DNA from: Haloarcula sp. H-GB4
Lineage (GTDB): Archaea; Halobacteriota; Halobacteria; Halobacteriales; Haloarculaceae
Assembly: GCF_030848575.1 (NCBI RefSeq)
Contig: NZ_JAVDDX010000006.1
Coordinates: 1 to 64,000 of the forward strand
Direction of reading: 5' to 3'
Length of the DNA: 64,000 nt
Shown here: positions 26,262 to 35,207 of the stretch, in pieces
Layout of the letters: each line of letters starts with the position of its first letter
How positions within the stretch are numbered: the first letter of the stretch is position 1
Translations under genes and position numbers: made by a program
The notes under the pieces: model-generated
What the model was told of the DNA's origin: nothing
What the model saw: the letters and a program-made list of their open reading frames with translations, nothing else
Databases searched by the model: none

Positions 26262-28649
26262 ATGGATGATGTTGTTCAGGTGTTATACGTTGAGCGAGAC
26301 TTGGAGTTCGCACGTAAAACAGCTGAACAGCTTGAACAGGTGAACAATCAGCTAGAGGTCACAACTGTTCTCGGATCGGCCTCTGCATTCCAGGCGCTCA
26401 GTAATGATGGATACGACTGCATCGTCTCAGAGTATCGACTCTCGAACAGTACGGGACTTGAACTTTTTGACCAGATTCAGCGTAACTACCCTACTCTCCC
26501 ATTCATTCTGTTCACTGAGCACGGGAGTGAGTCAATTGCCGGTGAGGCCGTCACTGCAGGTGTCTCTGATTATCTTCAGAAGGCAAAAACTGACCCCCAA
26601 TCTGAACTGCTAGCAGATAGTATCAGTAACGTCGTCACAGCTAACGAAACTGTGATTGAGGCAACGCGAGAGCGTCGCCGGTTCGAACAGGTCCTGAAGA
26701 CCGTCCCGAGTTGTGTAGTTCAACTTAATCGGGACGGTCAATTTATTTTTGCGAACGACAGAGCTGAGACAGTCCTCGGGTTAAAACAATCAGAACTAGA
26801 AGAGCGCGCGTATAACGATCCTGAATGGGATATCAAAGATCTTGACGGGAACCCGATCCCTGATCACGAATTACCATTCGCGCGTGTCCTATATGATGGT
26901 GAACAAGTTCAGGACCGACATACAATCAGGTGGCCCGATGGGAGGAAGCGTGTACTCGCTGTGAACGGTGCACCAGTCATGAATGAGGGGTCTGTGGAGA
27001 GTGTCGTTTGCTCGCTCACAGATATCACCGATCGTCATCGACGCGAGCGCCGTCTTGAGAAGCTTCACGAAGCGACTCATGACTTGTACGATGCCAAAAC
27101 GAAACAAGAAGTCGCGCAGATCACCAGCGACACAGCAGACGCTATTCTTGATTTCGAGGTGAATGGTGTCCACTTCTATGATGAACAGGCAGGTGGGCTA
27201 AAACCCGTAGCTGTGTCAGACCGAACACAGCGTGTTACCGATGAGTTAGTGACTTTTGATCACGGGATTGCTTGGGAAACGTTTCAGTCTGGTGAGATCA
27301 GACAATACGACGACATCCACACCGCTGATAATCTGTACAATCCTGAGACGGAGTTCCGAAGCGGATTGTATCTCCCGCTTGGGGCATACGGTATTCTCCT
27401 TGCGAATTCAACCCAGCGTGGCGATTTCGATGATACTGATGTCTCGTTAGGGCAACTCCTTGCGGAAAATGCAAAGAGTGCGCTTGATCGTGTCGAACGA
27501 GAGCGGCGGCTTGCGCTTCTCCAAGAGCGAACAAGTGCTCTAATGCAAACTACGACCACGGCTAAGACGGTTGATCTTACTGTTGATGCCGCAGCCGAGA
27601 TTCTTGGAACGAGTCTCTCTGGGTTTATTCAGGAAGACGAGCGCGAAGAAGTCTTACGCCCCCTCTCTACGACTGACGCACTCGCAGCGGAATTTAGCAC
27701 GTACGATGGCTTCACATATGGTACAGATGGTGACCCCATCAGTAGCTTTCTGTGGGATGTGTACGATTCAGGCACACCAGAATATGTGGGCGACGCGAGC
27801 GACCACCCAGCGCTCCCATCAGATACCCCAGCCCGCAGTGCGTTGTTGTATCCACTGGAGTCGTACGGACTCCTCGTGTTCGCAGCTAAAACGCCAGACG
27901 CGTTTGACAGGACAGATAAGCGGTTTGGCTGGATTCTTGCTTCGACTCTTGAGACAGCGTTAGAGCGTGTCGCCCGAGAAAAACTCCTCCGTGACCGGAC
28001 ACAGAAGCTTACGAGACAGAACCAGCAGCTTGAGGAGTTCGCACAGACTGTCACACATGATCTCCGGAATCCACTGCAGGTTTTACGAGGGACACTTGAT
28101 GGCGTTCGCAAAACGACTGATGTCAACCATCTTGACCGGGGCTATAGGGCACTTGACCGGATGGAGACACTCATTGATGATGTGCTCATGCTCGCCCAAG
28201 AGGGACAACTAATCGACGACACAGAGATAGTTTCGCTTGCATCACTCGCTGATGACTGCTGGGACGTTCTGGAGACCGCTGATGCTGAACTGATGATAAA
28301 TGACGATATGGAGTTTGAGGCTGACTCAGGACGCGTCCGCCAACTTCTTGAGAATCTCTTTGCCAATGCAGTGACTCACGCTGGTACAGACGTGACAGTC
28401 ACAGTTGGTACACTTACAAATGGATTCTTCGTTAGCGACGACGGACCGGGAATTGATCCAGTAGAACGTGACCAGATTTTCACTGACGGCTATACAAGCA
28501 CAAGAAGCGGTACCGGATTCGGACTCTCAATCGTCAAGCAGATTGCTGACGCCCATGACTGGGATGCAACCATAGCAGAGAGCCCCAGTGGCGGAGCACA
28601 GATTGAGTTTACTGGTCTCGATGTGGCGTCGACCCAGACAGACAATTAA
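26262..28649 (+). CDS. Hybrid sensor histidine kinase with degenerate receiver, PAS and GAF domains
   Basis: A 795-aa cytosolic signal transducer. Residues 1-125 are a receiver-like domain (VQVLYVERD, DCIVSEYRL, LFTEHGSES) in which the usual phospho-acceptor Asp is Glu57. A PAS domain follows (about 135-255), then two GAF-like domains (about 265-420 and 425-570). The kinase core has H599 in TVTHDLRNPLQVL, an N box (LLENLFANAVTH) and G boxes (DDGPGIDP, SGTGFGLSIVKQI). There is no transmembrane segment, so it should sense cytoplasmic or diffusible cues. This layout is common in haloarchaea. No response regulator gene is nearby. Confidence 0.85.
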   Translation: MDDVVQVLYVERDLEFARKTAEQLEQVNNQLEVTTVLGSASAFQALSNDGYDCIVSEYRLSNSTGLELFDQIQRNYPTLPFILFTEHGSESIAGEAVTAGVSDYLQKAKTDPQSELLADSISNVVTANETVIEATRERRRFEQVLKTVPSCVVQLNRDGQFIFANDRAETVLGLKQSELEERAYNDPEWDIKDLDGNPIPDHELPFARVLYDGEQVQDRHTIRWPDGRKRVLAVNGAPVMNEGSVESVVCSLTDITDRHRRERRLEKLHEATHDLYDAKTKQEVAQITSDTADAILDFEVNGVHFYDEQAGGLKPVAVSDRTQRVTDELVTFDHGIAWETFQSGEIRQYDDIHTADNLYNPETEFRSGLYLPLGAYGILLANSTQRGDFDDTDVSLGQLLAENAKSALDRVERERRLALLQERTSALMQTTTTAKTVDLTVDAAAEILGTSLSGFIQEDEREEVLRPLSTTDALAAEFSTYDGFTYGTDGDPISSFLWDVYDSGTPEYVGDASDHPALPSDTPARSALLYPLESYGLLVFAAKTPDAFDRTDKRFGWILASTLETALERVAREKLLRDRTQKLTRQNQQLEEFAQTVTHDLRNPLQVLRGTLDGVRKTTDVNHLDRGYRALDRMETLIDDVLMLAQEGQLIDDTEIVSLASLADDCWDVLETADAELMINDDMEFEADSGRVRQLLENLFANAVTHAGTDVTVTVGTLTNGFFVSDDGPGIDPVERDQIFTDGYTSTRSGTGFGLSIVKQIADAHDWDATIAESPSGGAQIEFTGLDVASTQTDN

Positions 28650-28809
28650 AATGCCTCTCCCGCGTTCTGCAAGTCGCGTATCTTTTGATAACATGCTTCT
28701 TATTAGGCCTATCCAACTCAATTTCGTCAGGACGGCGGTCTGTTGTCATTACTTGTCCTAGCACCAACTGGGGCGTAATGTTTGTGTCACAGAATGACGA
28801 CAATCACGT

Positions 28810-29169
28810 ATGGCCGAGACATATGCTCTCAGCATCCACGTCGAATCCTACGAGTTCAGCGGAGAATTCTATCTGGTTGGCGACAGATACGACACAGGTG
28901 GAGAAGTGCTGAAACACGTGGCAACCGCTCATATCTTGGCGATGAACCAACGCCCACACGCCGCCGAGTACCTGCTTGAGACGCTTCAAGAGGGCGAGAA
29001 CGTGAGCAAGTCCGAGTACGAGCAGGCAGAACCAGACGTCTCCTGTGGACTCCACTTCGATGTTGACCACCAGCAGTTTCGATTCTGGGTCGGCGACTAC
29101 TCCGTCGACATTGGACGACAGCCGACAAAGAGCGACCTTCGCTCAATCGCTGACGACATCCCAATGTAG
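28810..29169 (+). CDS. Hypothetical protein, 119 aa
   Basis: A small acidic protein with an N-terminal beta segment (YALSIHVESYEFSGEFYLVG), a central helix (LKHVATAHILAMNQRPHAAE) and a C-terminal strand/turn region (QFRFWVGDYSVDIGRQPTKS). No known motif was recognised. It lies 63 bp ahead of the XPB-like helicase gene on the same strand, so it may belong to that operon. The start at ATG 28810 is the first in frame. Confidence 0.5.
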   Translation: MAETYALSIHVESYEFSGEFYLVGDRYDTGGEVLKHVATAHILAMNQRPHAAEYLLETLQEGENVSKSEYEQAEPDVSCGLHFDVDHQQFRFWVGDYSVDIGRQPTKSDLRSIADDIPM

Positions 29170-29231
29170 TCCTCCCTATTGGTGTGCTACCCCAGCAAGG
29201 ACAAGTATCCAACCTACATAGAGAGAGGTGA

Positions 29232-30641
29232 ATGCGTCTCTCATTCGATGATGGCACGCTTTTGCTTGAAGACGCGCCTGAGGCTGTGCCGTATGCCGAA
29301 TGGGATGACCGCGTCGGCGAGCATCGGGCGCAGGCACAGCACTATCGTCCTATCCGAAAGTGGGCAACCGAGTCCGATGGACAAGTGACCCTCGAAGAAT
29401 CCACAGCGACTGTCGATGAGATAGAGGACGACGCTCGTGCCTACTCAGACTTCTATCTCACACCGTCTGTCGCTATCGAACCACGGGAGTACCAGCAAGA
29501 CGCTCTCTCGGCGTGGCAGGACAATGGCCGACAGGGGAGTGTTATTCTTCCAACAGGGAGCGGGAAAACGTTCCTCGCTGTCCAAGCTATTGCGGATGCA
29601 GGCGTGAGTACGCTCGTGGTTGTGCCAACCATCGACCTGATGAACCAGTGGCACGCGACTCTCACCAACGCTTTCGGTGACCAGCTCCCAGACGGTGTGG
29701 GCGTTCTCGGTGGTGGCAGCCATAATATAGCGGACATCACGGTGACAACCTACGACTCTGCCTACCGCTATATCAACGAGTATGGCGATCAGTTCGGGCT
29801 TCTCGTTGTAGACGAGGTACACCACCTACCAGCGCCGACATATCAGCAGATCCCCGAGATGACGATTGCACCGTATCGACTCGGACTCACAGCTACGTAC
29901 GAGCGTGCCGATGGAGCACACGAAGAATTGGAGGACTTGCTTGGAACGGTTGTCTATCGGGAAGCGGTTGATGAACTTGCTGGGGAGTATCTCAGCGAAT
30001 ACGAGACCATTCATCTCCAAGTCGAACTCACAGACGAGGAACGGACAACGTACGACGAGGAGTACCAGATATACCGTGACTACGTGGACAGCCACGATTT
30101 CGAGCTCTGGAAGGAGAACGGATATCAGGAGTTCCTCAAACGCACGTCGTATGACCCGCAGGGACGACGGGCGCTTATTGCCAAGCAACGGGCGGAAAAC
30201 ATCGCCCGTACTGCTGAAAAGAAACTGGATACCCTTGACAATCTCCTGAAGCGACACTACAACGACCGAACCATCATCTTCACAGCCAACAATGAGTTCG
30301 CGTACGAGATCTCCCAAGAGTTTGTCGTCCCCTGTATCACACACCAAACTGAGACCGACGAACGCACAGAGATCTTGGAGCGGTTTCGGACGGGCGAGTA
30401 CTCGATGTTGGCTACGTCACAGGTACTGGACGAAGGTATTGACGTTCCCTCTGCAAACGTGGGTATCATTCTCTCTGGAAGTGCCTCAAAACGGCAGTAT
30501 GCGCAACGGCTAGGTCGGATTCTCCGACCGACGGACGACAGGCAACCCGCCCGTCTCTACGAGATTATTGCTGAAGACACGGTGGAAACATATGTTTCTG
30601 AGCAGCGACGACAGGGGGTGGCAGCGAATGCTGACAGCTAA
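29232..30641 (+). CDS. XPB/Rad25-like SF2 helicase
   Basis: A 469-aa DNA helicase. A short N-terminal damage-recognition-like region (about 1-80) is followed by REYQQDALSAW, Walker A PTGSGKT (about residue 110), the VDEVHHLP box, GLTATYERADG, and a second RecA domain with QVLDEGIDVP and QRLGRILRP. The placement directly before a DUF790/Bax1 gene is the classic archaeal XPB-Bax1 arrangement, where the helicase unwinds DNA and Bax1 cleaves it during nucleotide excision repair. The start is supported by a GAGGTGA ribosome site immediately before ATG 29232. The copy is on mobile DNA, so it may serve plasmid repair or defence. Confidence 0.85.
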   Translation: MRLSFDDGTLLLEDAPEAVPYAEWDDRVGEHRAQAQHYRPIRKWATESDGQVTLEESTATVDEIEDDARAYSDFYLTPSVAIEPREYQQDALSAWQDNGRQGSVILPTGSGKTFLAVQAIADAGVSTLVVVPTIDLMNQWHATLTNAFGDQLPDGVGVLGGGSHNIADITVTTYDSAYRYINEYGDQFGLLVVDEVHHLPAPTYQQIPEMTIAPYRLGLTATYERADGAHEELEDLLGTVVYREAVDELAGEYLSEYETIHLQVELTDEERTTYDEEYQIYRDYVDSHDFELWKENGYQEFLKRTSYDPQGRRALIAKQRAENIARTAEKKLDTLDNLLKRHYNDRTIIFTANNEFAYEISQEFVVPCITHQTETDERTEILERFRTGEYSMLATSQVLDEGIDVPSANVGIILSGSASKRQYAQRLGRILRPTDDRQPARLYEIIAEDTVETYVSEQRRQGVAANADS

Positions 30642-31980
30642 TCTTGCACGCTCACGGACACATGAGGATACTATCACGCCGCTGTTCATTGACGCCAGCG
30701 AGCAGCAGTATCGGGAGACAGCCGAGGAACTCATTCAGATTTTTGAGGCCCATCTCGGTGAACCGAAAGGTGATCTGGAGGACACTATTGACCAACTCAC
30801 CATCGCAGATACGGACTACAAAGTCGTCCAAGGACTGGCGAAACTGCTGAAAGATGAGTGTGAGTTCGAGACGGTTGCTCCAGTTGAGCCACATGAGATT
30901 CGTCAGCGATTGTTCGAGAAGGCAAATGAGTCGTATCCGATTGTTCGCCAGCCCACGCTCGGTGAGGACACGCAGAAGTTAGAAGTGTACAGTTCCGTTG
31001 CTGATGCGCTGGGTATCACACTCGAAGAGTGCCACCAGGGGATGTACGCCGACTTGGAGGAACACAAACGACTTGTTCGGTTTGGACACCGTGTTTCCGA
31101 TGAATGCCAAGATGCGGCGGAGTCCTCAACCACGACTCAACTGACGGGTGATAGTGAGGAATCATATGCAGCGGATACAATTACGCCTGACTGGCTTCTC
31201 ACCCGCTATAATCTCGCGTTAGCACAGGCTGTCCTCTACGATGCTACCGAGATGCGGGTGCGAGTCTGGGACTCGTTTGCGACGGTATTCAGTTACGTGA
31301 AGTTGTTCGGGTTGATGCACCGTATCTATCCAATCGACAGCAACGGCAATCGCGTGGGGAGTACCGATGCAGCAGACGGATACGAAGCTATCTTAGACGG
31401 GGCAGCGTCTCTCTTTTCGAAATCACGGAAGTATGGGATACGGATGGCGAACTTTTTGCCCGCACTGCCGTTATGTGATCGGTGGGAGATGGAGGCCGAC
31501 ATTCTGGATGATGGGGGTGGATCGACGACTCAAACGCTTTCATTTGCGCTTGATGACACTGACGACCTGTCTTCACACTACGCTGCGCAGAGCGACTTCG
31601 ACTCTGATGTGGAACGGACACTTGCACAGAAGTGGGAGCGCGCGAACACGGATTGGGAACTCATACAAGAGGATGACGTGCTGGACTTAGGTGCGGAGGT
31701 TATGCTCCCAGACTTCGCCATCGAACATTCAGACGGCCGGCGAGTTATATTCGAGATCGTTGGCTTCTGGACACCAGAGTACCTTGCTGAGAAGTTGGCG
31801 AAGATACGCGAGGCAAACCGAGATAATCTCATTGTCGCTGTGTCTGAGCGATTAGACTGTTCGTCTGCGGATTTCGACGGGATGGACGACCGCGTGCTAT
31901 GGTTCAAATCGGGGATTCACGTCTATGATGTCGTGGAGTTGGCTGAGGAATATGCCATTGAGGCTTTCTCGGCTGAGTAG
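30628..31980 (+). CDS. Bax1-like (DUF790) nuclease, partner of XPB
   Basis: A 450-aa protein that overlaps the helicase gene by 14 bases. It begins MLTANLARS after a GGGGGTGG ribosome site, which decides the start against the longer frame. The C-terminal part holds the nuclease core VMLPDFAIEHSDGRR, then VIFEIVGFWTPEYLAEKL, where the Asp and Glu fit a PD-(D/E)xK site. The N-terminal half is helical with a region typical of the DUF790 family (PLFIDASEQQYRETAEELIQ). Bax1 binds XPB and cuts the bubble it opens. The pair is adjacent and co-oriented, as in other archaea. Confidence 0.8.
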   Translation: MLTANLARSRTHEDTITPLFIDASEQQYRETAEELIQIFEAHLGEPKGDLEDTIDQLTIADTDYKVVQGLAKLLKDECEFETVAPVEPHEIRQRLFEKANESYPIVRQPTLGEDTQKLEVYSSVADALGITLEECHQGMYADLEEHKRLVRFGHRVSDECQDAAESSTTTQLTGDSEESYAADTITPDWLLTRYNLALAQAVLYDATEMRVRVWDSFATVFSYVKLFGLMHRIYPIDSNGNRVGSTDAADGYEAILDGAASLFSKSRKYGIRMANFLPALPLCDRWEMEADILDDGGGSTTQTLSFALDDTDDLSSHYAAQSDFDSDVERTLAQKWERANTDWELIQEDDVLDLGAEVMLPDFAIEHSDGRRVIFEIVGFWTPEYLAEKLAKIREANRDNLIVAVSERLDCSSADFDGMDDRVLWFKSGIHVYDVVELAEEYAIEAFSAE

Positions 31981-32246
31981 GTCGGTCTGTCTCGCTTTTC
32001 CGCGCTTCCTTGCAGGTTCTTCAACGAGTTCCCGTATAGCCGCCACACTGAGAGCGCCTAAACGGCATTCTCGGCGATTTGTTTGCTTTGGCGTGCAGTG
32101 CCTCTCGGAGATCACGTCACACTCAGGGACGGTGCGTGCGTCCGCTTTCTGGAACCCATACGTCGAAGCTCGTGATTCCATGGTCCCTGTCCTATGTCTG
32201 ACGTAGTTATTTGAACTCACAGACTTCACAGAACGATAGGAACGAC

Positions 32247-33014
32247 ATGACGAAACGAATCGGAATCACGAACCAGAAAGGGGGCGTGTCGAAAACGACG
32301 AACACGATCAACGTTGCCGGCGGGCTCGCCGATCGCGGCCTGGATGTCCTGGCCATCGACATGGACCCACAGGGGTATCTCACCCACCGTCTCGGTTTCA
32401 AAGAGGCGTACAAGGCTGACTCACCGAACTTCGCAGACGCTTTGAACTCGCCGTCTGACTACGATATCCGGAACCTCGTCGTCATACACGACGAATACGA
32501 CTTGCTCCCCGCAAACATCGATATGTTCCACTTGGAGCAGGAACTCATCGGCTCCGGAATGCGCCCCAGGCTCCGACTCAGCGACGTTCTCGAGAGTGTC
32601 GATGATTGGGACGTCATGGTCATCGACTCCCCACCAAGTCTCGGACCGCTGAACGACAACGTTGTCCTCGCTGCGGAGAATCTTCTCGTCCCGGTCGAAG
32701 CCGACGAATCCAGTCAGCTGGCGCTGACGCACTTGCTCCGCCAACTCGATACTCTCGAAGACAACTATGGAGCCGCAATCGACATCCTCGGAGTCATCGT
32801 TTCGAACGTCAGCTACCCACTAGATAACGAGCAGCAATCCAGCATTGACTGGTACGAGGACCGGTTCGAAGGTCGTGTACCGGTATGGATCATCCGTTCC
32901 CGAGCAGCCCTGAAGCGTGCGGTAAAGAGCGGTGGGTCAGTGTTCGCTGACGACGCCGAAGATGTCGATATGGCGGCTGTGTATACCGAGATTGCTGAAG
33001 AGGTGGCGCCATGA
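32247..33014 (+). CDS. parA: ParA/Soj-type partition ATPase
   Basis: A 255-aa plasmid partition ATPase. It starts MTKRIGITNQKGGVSKTT with the deviant Walker A KGGVSKT (K10-T16). It continues with DMDPQGYLT, VIDSPPSLGPLND (Walker B) and VPVEADESSQLALTHLL. ParA proteins form ATP-dependent filaments or gradients that move plasmid copies apart. The open frame runs upstream from a TTG at 32211, but ATG 32247 begins right at the conserved strand. The next gene overlaps by four bases and is probably the centromere-binding partner. Confidence 0.9.
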   Translation: MTKRIGITNQKGGVSKTTNTINVAGGLADRGLDVLAIDMDPQGYLTHRLGFKEAYKADSPNFADALNSPSDYDIRNLVVIHDEYDLLPANIDMFHLEQELIGSGMRPRLRLSDVLESVDDWDVMVIDSPPSLGPLNDNVVLAAENLLVPVEADESSQLALTHLLRQLDTLEDNYGAAIDILGVIVSNVSYPLDNEQQSSIDWYEDRFEGRVPVWIIRSRAALKRAVKSGGSVFADDAEDVDMAAVYTEIAEEVAP

Positions 33015-33403
33015 GCGGCGACGATCTCGACGATCGTCTGTCGAGGCGCTTCGATGCTGACGGTGACGGAGACGACAATGAGTCACTGAACGATACGAAA
33101 TCACAGACCGACATGAGTTCAAGTACTTCACAGAACGCACAGAAGAACAAGAAAGCACAGAACATCAAGAAAGAATGGAACGTGAGGAGCTTCTACTTAG
33201 ATGATGACCTCGACGATGAGGTCACGACCACGTTCAAGCGCCTTGATCTTGCACTCTCGGAAAGCAAATCTGATGTGGATCTAAAGAAGACTCGGCACTT
33301 CTACCCGCTCCTCGTCGAGCTCGGGTTGGAGCAGGTGGACGAAATGGACGTTGAGGACATCGCGCAGCGATTGGAGGGCCACAATACTGATGGAATCGAG
33401 TGA
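33011..33403 (+). CDS. ParB-like partner of ParA, small acidic/basic protein
   Basis: A 130-aa protein coupled to parA through an ATGA overlap. Residues 1-35 are acidic (DDLDDRLSRRFDADGDGDDN). A polar, Lys-rich linker follows (about 40-57), then a segment (RSFYLDDDLDDEVTTTFKRL, about 58-77) that could be a ribbon-helix-helix strand and helix. Small centromere-binding proteins of this layout accompany ParA on many plasmids. No motif confirms it, so the role is inferred mainly from position. Confidence 0.55.
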   Translation: MSGDDLDDRLSRRFDADGDGDDNESLNDTKSQTDMSSSTSQNAQKNKKAQNIKKEWNVRSFYLDDDLDDEVTTTFKRLDLALSESKSDVDLKKTRHFYPLLVELGLEQVDEMDVEDIAQRLEGHNTDGIE

Positions 33404-33471
33404 ACGCGATTCTGCAACCGGCATCTCCCTATCCCGACCCCAGGGTAGCACATAGAAAGTCACCCTTATAA

Positions 33472-33491
33472 CTCGGCTTTGCACGTTATCG
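33472..33491. mobile_element. Solo terminal repeat of the 13180 IS family
   Basis: CTCGGCTTTGCACGTTATCG matches the left end of the IS at 13180-13199 (CTCAGCTTTGCACGTTAGCG) at 18 of 20 positions. No transposase remains, so it looks like a footprint of a related element. Confidence 0.55.
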
Positions 33492-33790
33492 CCTTGGGAT
33501 CACGATATCGAAGGGGCGCAAGAAGTGTTCTACAGGCGGAACAGGCCGAGTGTCTTGGGCCTTGTCCCCGAGGTACTTCACGCGAGATTCACAAAACAAC
33601 TCATCAGGAGCGAGAAGCCATTGGGGTGGTCAACCGGGCCCCAACGGTGTTTGATCCCTGCACTACACATAATATTTTTGATGATTCAGACTGTGTCGGT
33701 CAGTATAGCGTGCCTACTGCTTGACCAACTCACCGTTCTTATGATTCCAGAGTCCCCAGAGGAGAAACGCATATATTTGATTTTTCGAAA

Positions 33791-33799
33791 AGATATATT
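33791..33799 (+). promoter_or_regulatory. TATA box of the HTH gene
   Basis: AGATATATT is centred about 28 bases upstream of ATG 33824, fitting a leaderless transcript. Confidence 0.55.
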
Positions 33800-33823
33800 G
33801 CGCTTCATATCCTATCAATACTT

Positions 33824-34351
33824 ATGACGGAGTTTGATCCGGCACCGGAGTCAAAAGCCACCGAACCACGGTGGCAGCAGGGGGAGGATACGTTCAGTCG
33901 TGTCTACGATGTCGCTATGGGGATTACTTCACCCACCCCCGCTGCCGAGATTGCAGACGTTGCAGATTGTTCTCCGAACGCTGCGAAAAAGCATCTTGAT
34001 CGACTGGCCAAAATGGGCATTATCAGCGTGAACCGTGACGGCCGACCCGTGCAGTACGAACGCAACGAGGGGTATCTAGAATGGCAAGATGCCAGCCGGA
34101 TTGCCGACGAACTGACTGTCAAAGAGATCATCAACCGAGTCAGTGAGCTTGAAGAAGATCGGGCCGACTATGAAGATGAATTTGGCGCTACCGATCCAAC
34201 TGCTGTGAACGTCTACGACCACGGCAGCCACGAGGCTATTCATGACCGGATGACTGCAGTCAGTGAGTGGCGCAGTGTCATTCGGGATATTCGACTGTAC
34301 GAACTCGCCCGTCAGCTCGCAGAGAACGATGGGCACCTAATCTCGGCATAG
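33824..34351 (+). CDS. Winged-helix transcriptional regulator (haloarchaeal, DUF7342-like)
   Basis: A 175-aa DNA-binding protein. Residues about 25-95 form a winged helix: SRVYDVAMGITSPTPAAEIA, then DCSPNAAKKHLDRLAKMGII and a wing (VNRDGRPVQYERN). A helical tail with EIINRVSELEEDRADYEDEF probably mediates dimerisation. The pattern is common in haloarchaeal accessory DNA. It is immediately followed (no gap) by the 148-aa gene, so both are one operon, and it may autoregulate it. A family number is from memory. Confidence 0.65.
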   Translation: MTEFDPAPESKATEPRWQQGEDTFSRVYDVAMGITSPTPAAEIADVADCSPNAAKKHLDRLAKMGIISVNRDGRPVQYERNEGYLEWQDASRIADELTVKEIINRVSELEEDRADYEDEFGATDPTAVNVYDHGSHEAIHDRMTAVSEWRSVIRDIRLYELARQLAENDGHLISA

Positions 34352-34798
34352 ATGGGGCCAGACCCAACTACTCCGAATTCAGGGTCGCCTGGTCCACCCG
34401 ACCGACAGACGCTACAACTCCTGGCCCGGCATCTTCGAACTGAGACACTCATTTTCGAGACGAAATTCGACCCCGACAGCTACGAACCTCGCCTGCTTCA
34501 CGCCTTAGTCGACGTGGGACAGTATCCTGAGACCGTTGTAGCGGCTCGACTCGATATTCGCTGGTTCACGACCGGAGATTTCTCGTTCCACTACGTTGAA
34601 ACATACGAGGATGATAGCCGATGGGAGTGTCGCTGGGATTGTCATCCCAATCCACACAATGCACGGCTGCACTTCCATGAACCACCAACCGCAGTGGAAG
34701 CCACCGACTTGTCACTGTCATCACGCCATCCGCTAGATGTCTACTCTACGGTTCTTGATGCTATTGAGGGACGTATCCAAACGCTCTGGGAGAATTGA
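34352..34798 (+). CDS. Hypothetical partner of the winged-helix regulator, 148 aa
   Basis: A 148-aa protein whose ATG follows the TAG of the regulator with no spacer. It is beta-rich with aromatic residues (ARLDIRWFTTGDFSFHYVE, then RWECRWDCHPNPHNARLHFH). The last stretch contains several His and Cys that could bind metal. An HTH gene followed without a gap by a small gene of unknown function is a layout that toxin-antitoxin or regulator-effector pairs share. I do not recognise a toxin fold. The genes are co-transcribed. Confidence 0.5.
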   Translation: MGPDPTTPNSGSPGPPDRQTLQLLARHLRTETLIFETKFDPDSYEPRLLHALVDVGQYPETVVAARLDIRWFTTGDFSFHYVETYEDDSRWECRWDCHPNPHNARLHFHEPPTAVEATDLSLSSRHPLDVYSTVLDAIEGRIQTLWEN

Positions 34799-34956
34799 GC
34801 AGCTTGCACATCTACTGAGCAGTCGTTTCATCCATCTCTATGAGTAACAAACCGCTTTCGCAACGATTGCTACCGATACATCTAATCAGAGGTGACTGCT
34901 ACTATCTCCGAAGTCAATGCATAGGTAGCCAGCGAGTGAAATTGTATTAATCACAT

Positions 34957-35205
34957 ATGAGGCGTAATCGACCACCTGGATCGTTAGGAGCTGTCTATGA
35001 TATGCTGTACGAGGAAATCGAGCCCGGAGACAGCATCGGGGTTGATGCCGCCGTGATCAAAGTGCGTGAGACAGAGCGCTCAGTCGGTACCGCCGAGCAC
35101 GTAGTTGAACGACTGGTTGACCGGGGCTACCTGTACAAGGTTGACGGACAGCTGTATATTACCGAACACCGGGATGGCTCCCAAGACCCGGAAAGCGAGC
35201 AGTAA
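34957..35205 (+). CDS. Small winged-helix-like protein, 82 aa
   Basis: An 82-aa protein that is mostly one winged helix: SLGAVYDMLYEEIEPGDSIG, then a recognition-helix-like VGTAEHVVERLVDRGYLYKV and a wing (DGQLYITEH). It probably binds DNA as a small regulator. The start at 34957 follows an AT-rich stretch (ATTGTATTAATCAC). Its 3' end faces the convergent RPA-associated gene, separated by two bases. The target is unknown. Confidence 0.55.
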   Translation: MRRNRPPGSLGAVYDMLYEEIEPGDSIGVDAAVIKVRETERSVGTAEHVVERLVDRGYLYKVDGQLYITEHRDGSQDPESEQ

Positions 35206-35207
35206 CC

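Larger units (their letters stand above)
33404..33823. other. Intergenic region with no supported gene
   Basis: This 420-bp gap between the partition operon and the small HTH gene shows only weak overlapping open frames without recognisable domains. It contains a lone IS end at 33472-33491 and, at its right end, the TATA box of the next gene. The parS centromere could lie here, but I see no iterated repeats. Confidence 0.45.

Noticed and set aside
33525-33827. 100-aa open frame between the partition operon and the HTH gene
   Set aside because: Its codon use and composition (hydrophobic, basic) are unlike neighbours, it runs into the promoter of the next gene, and no domain was recognised.
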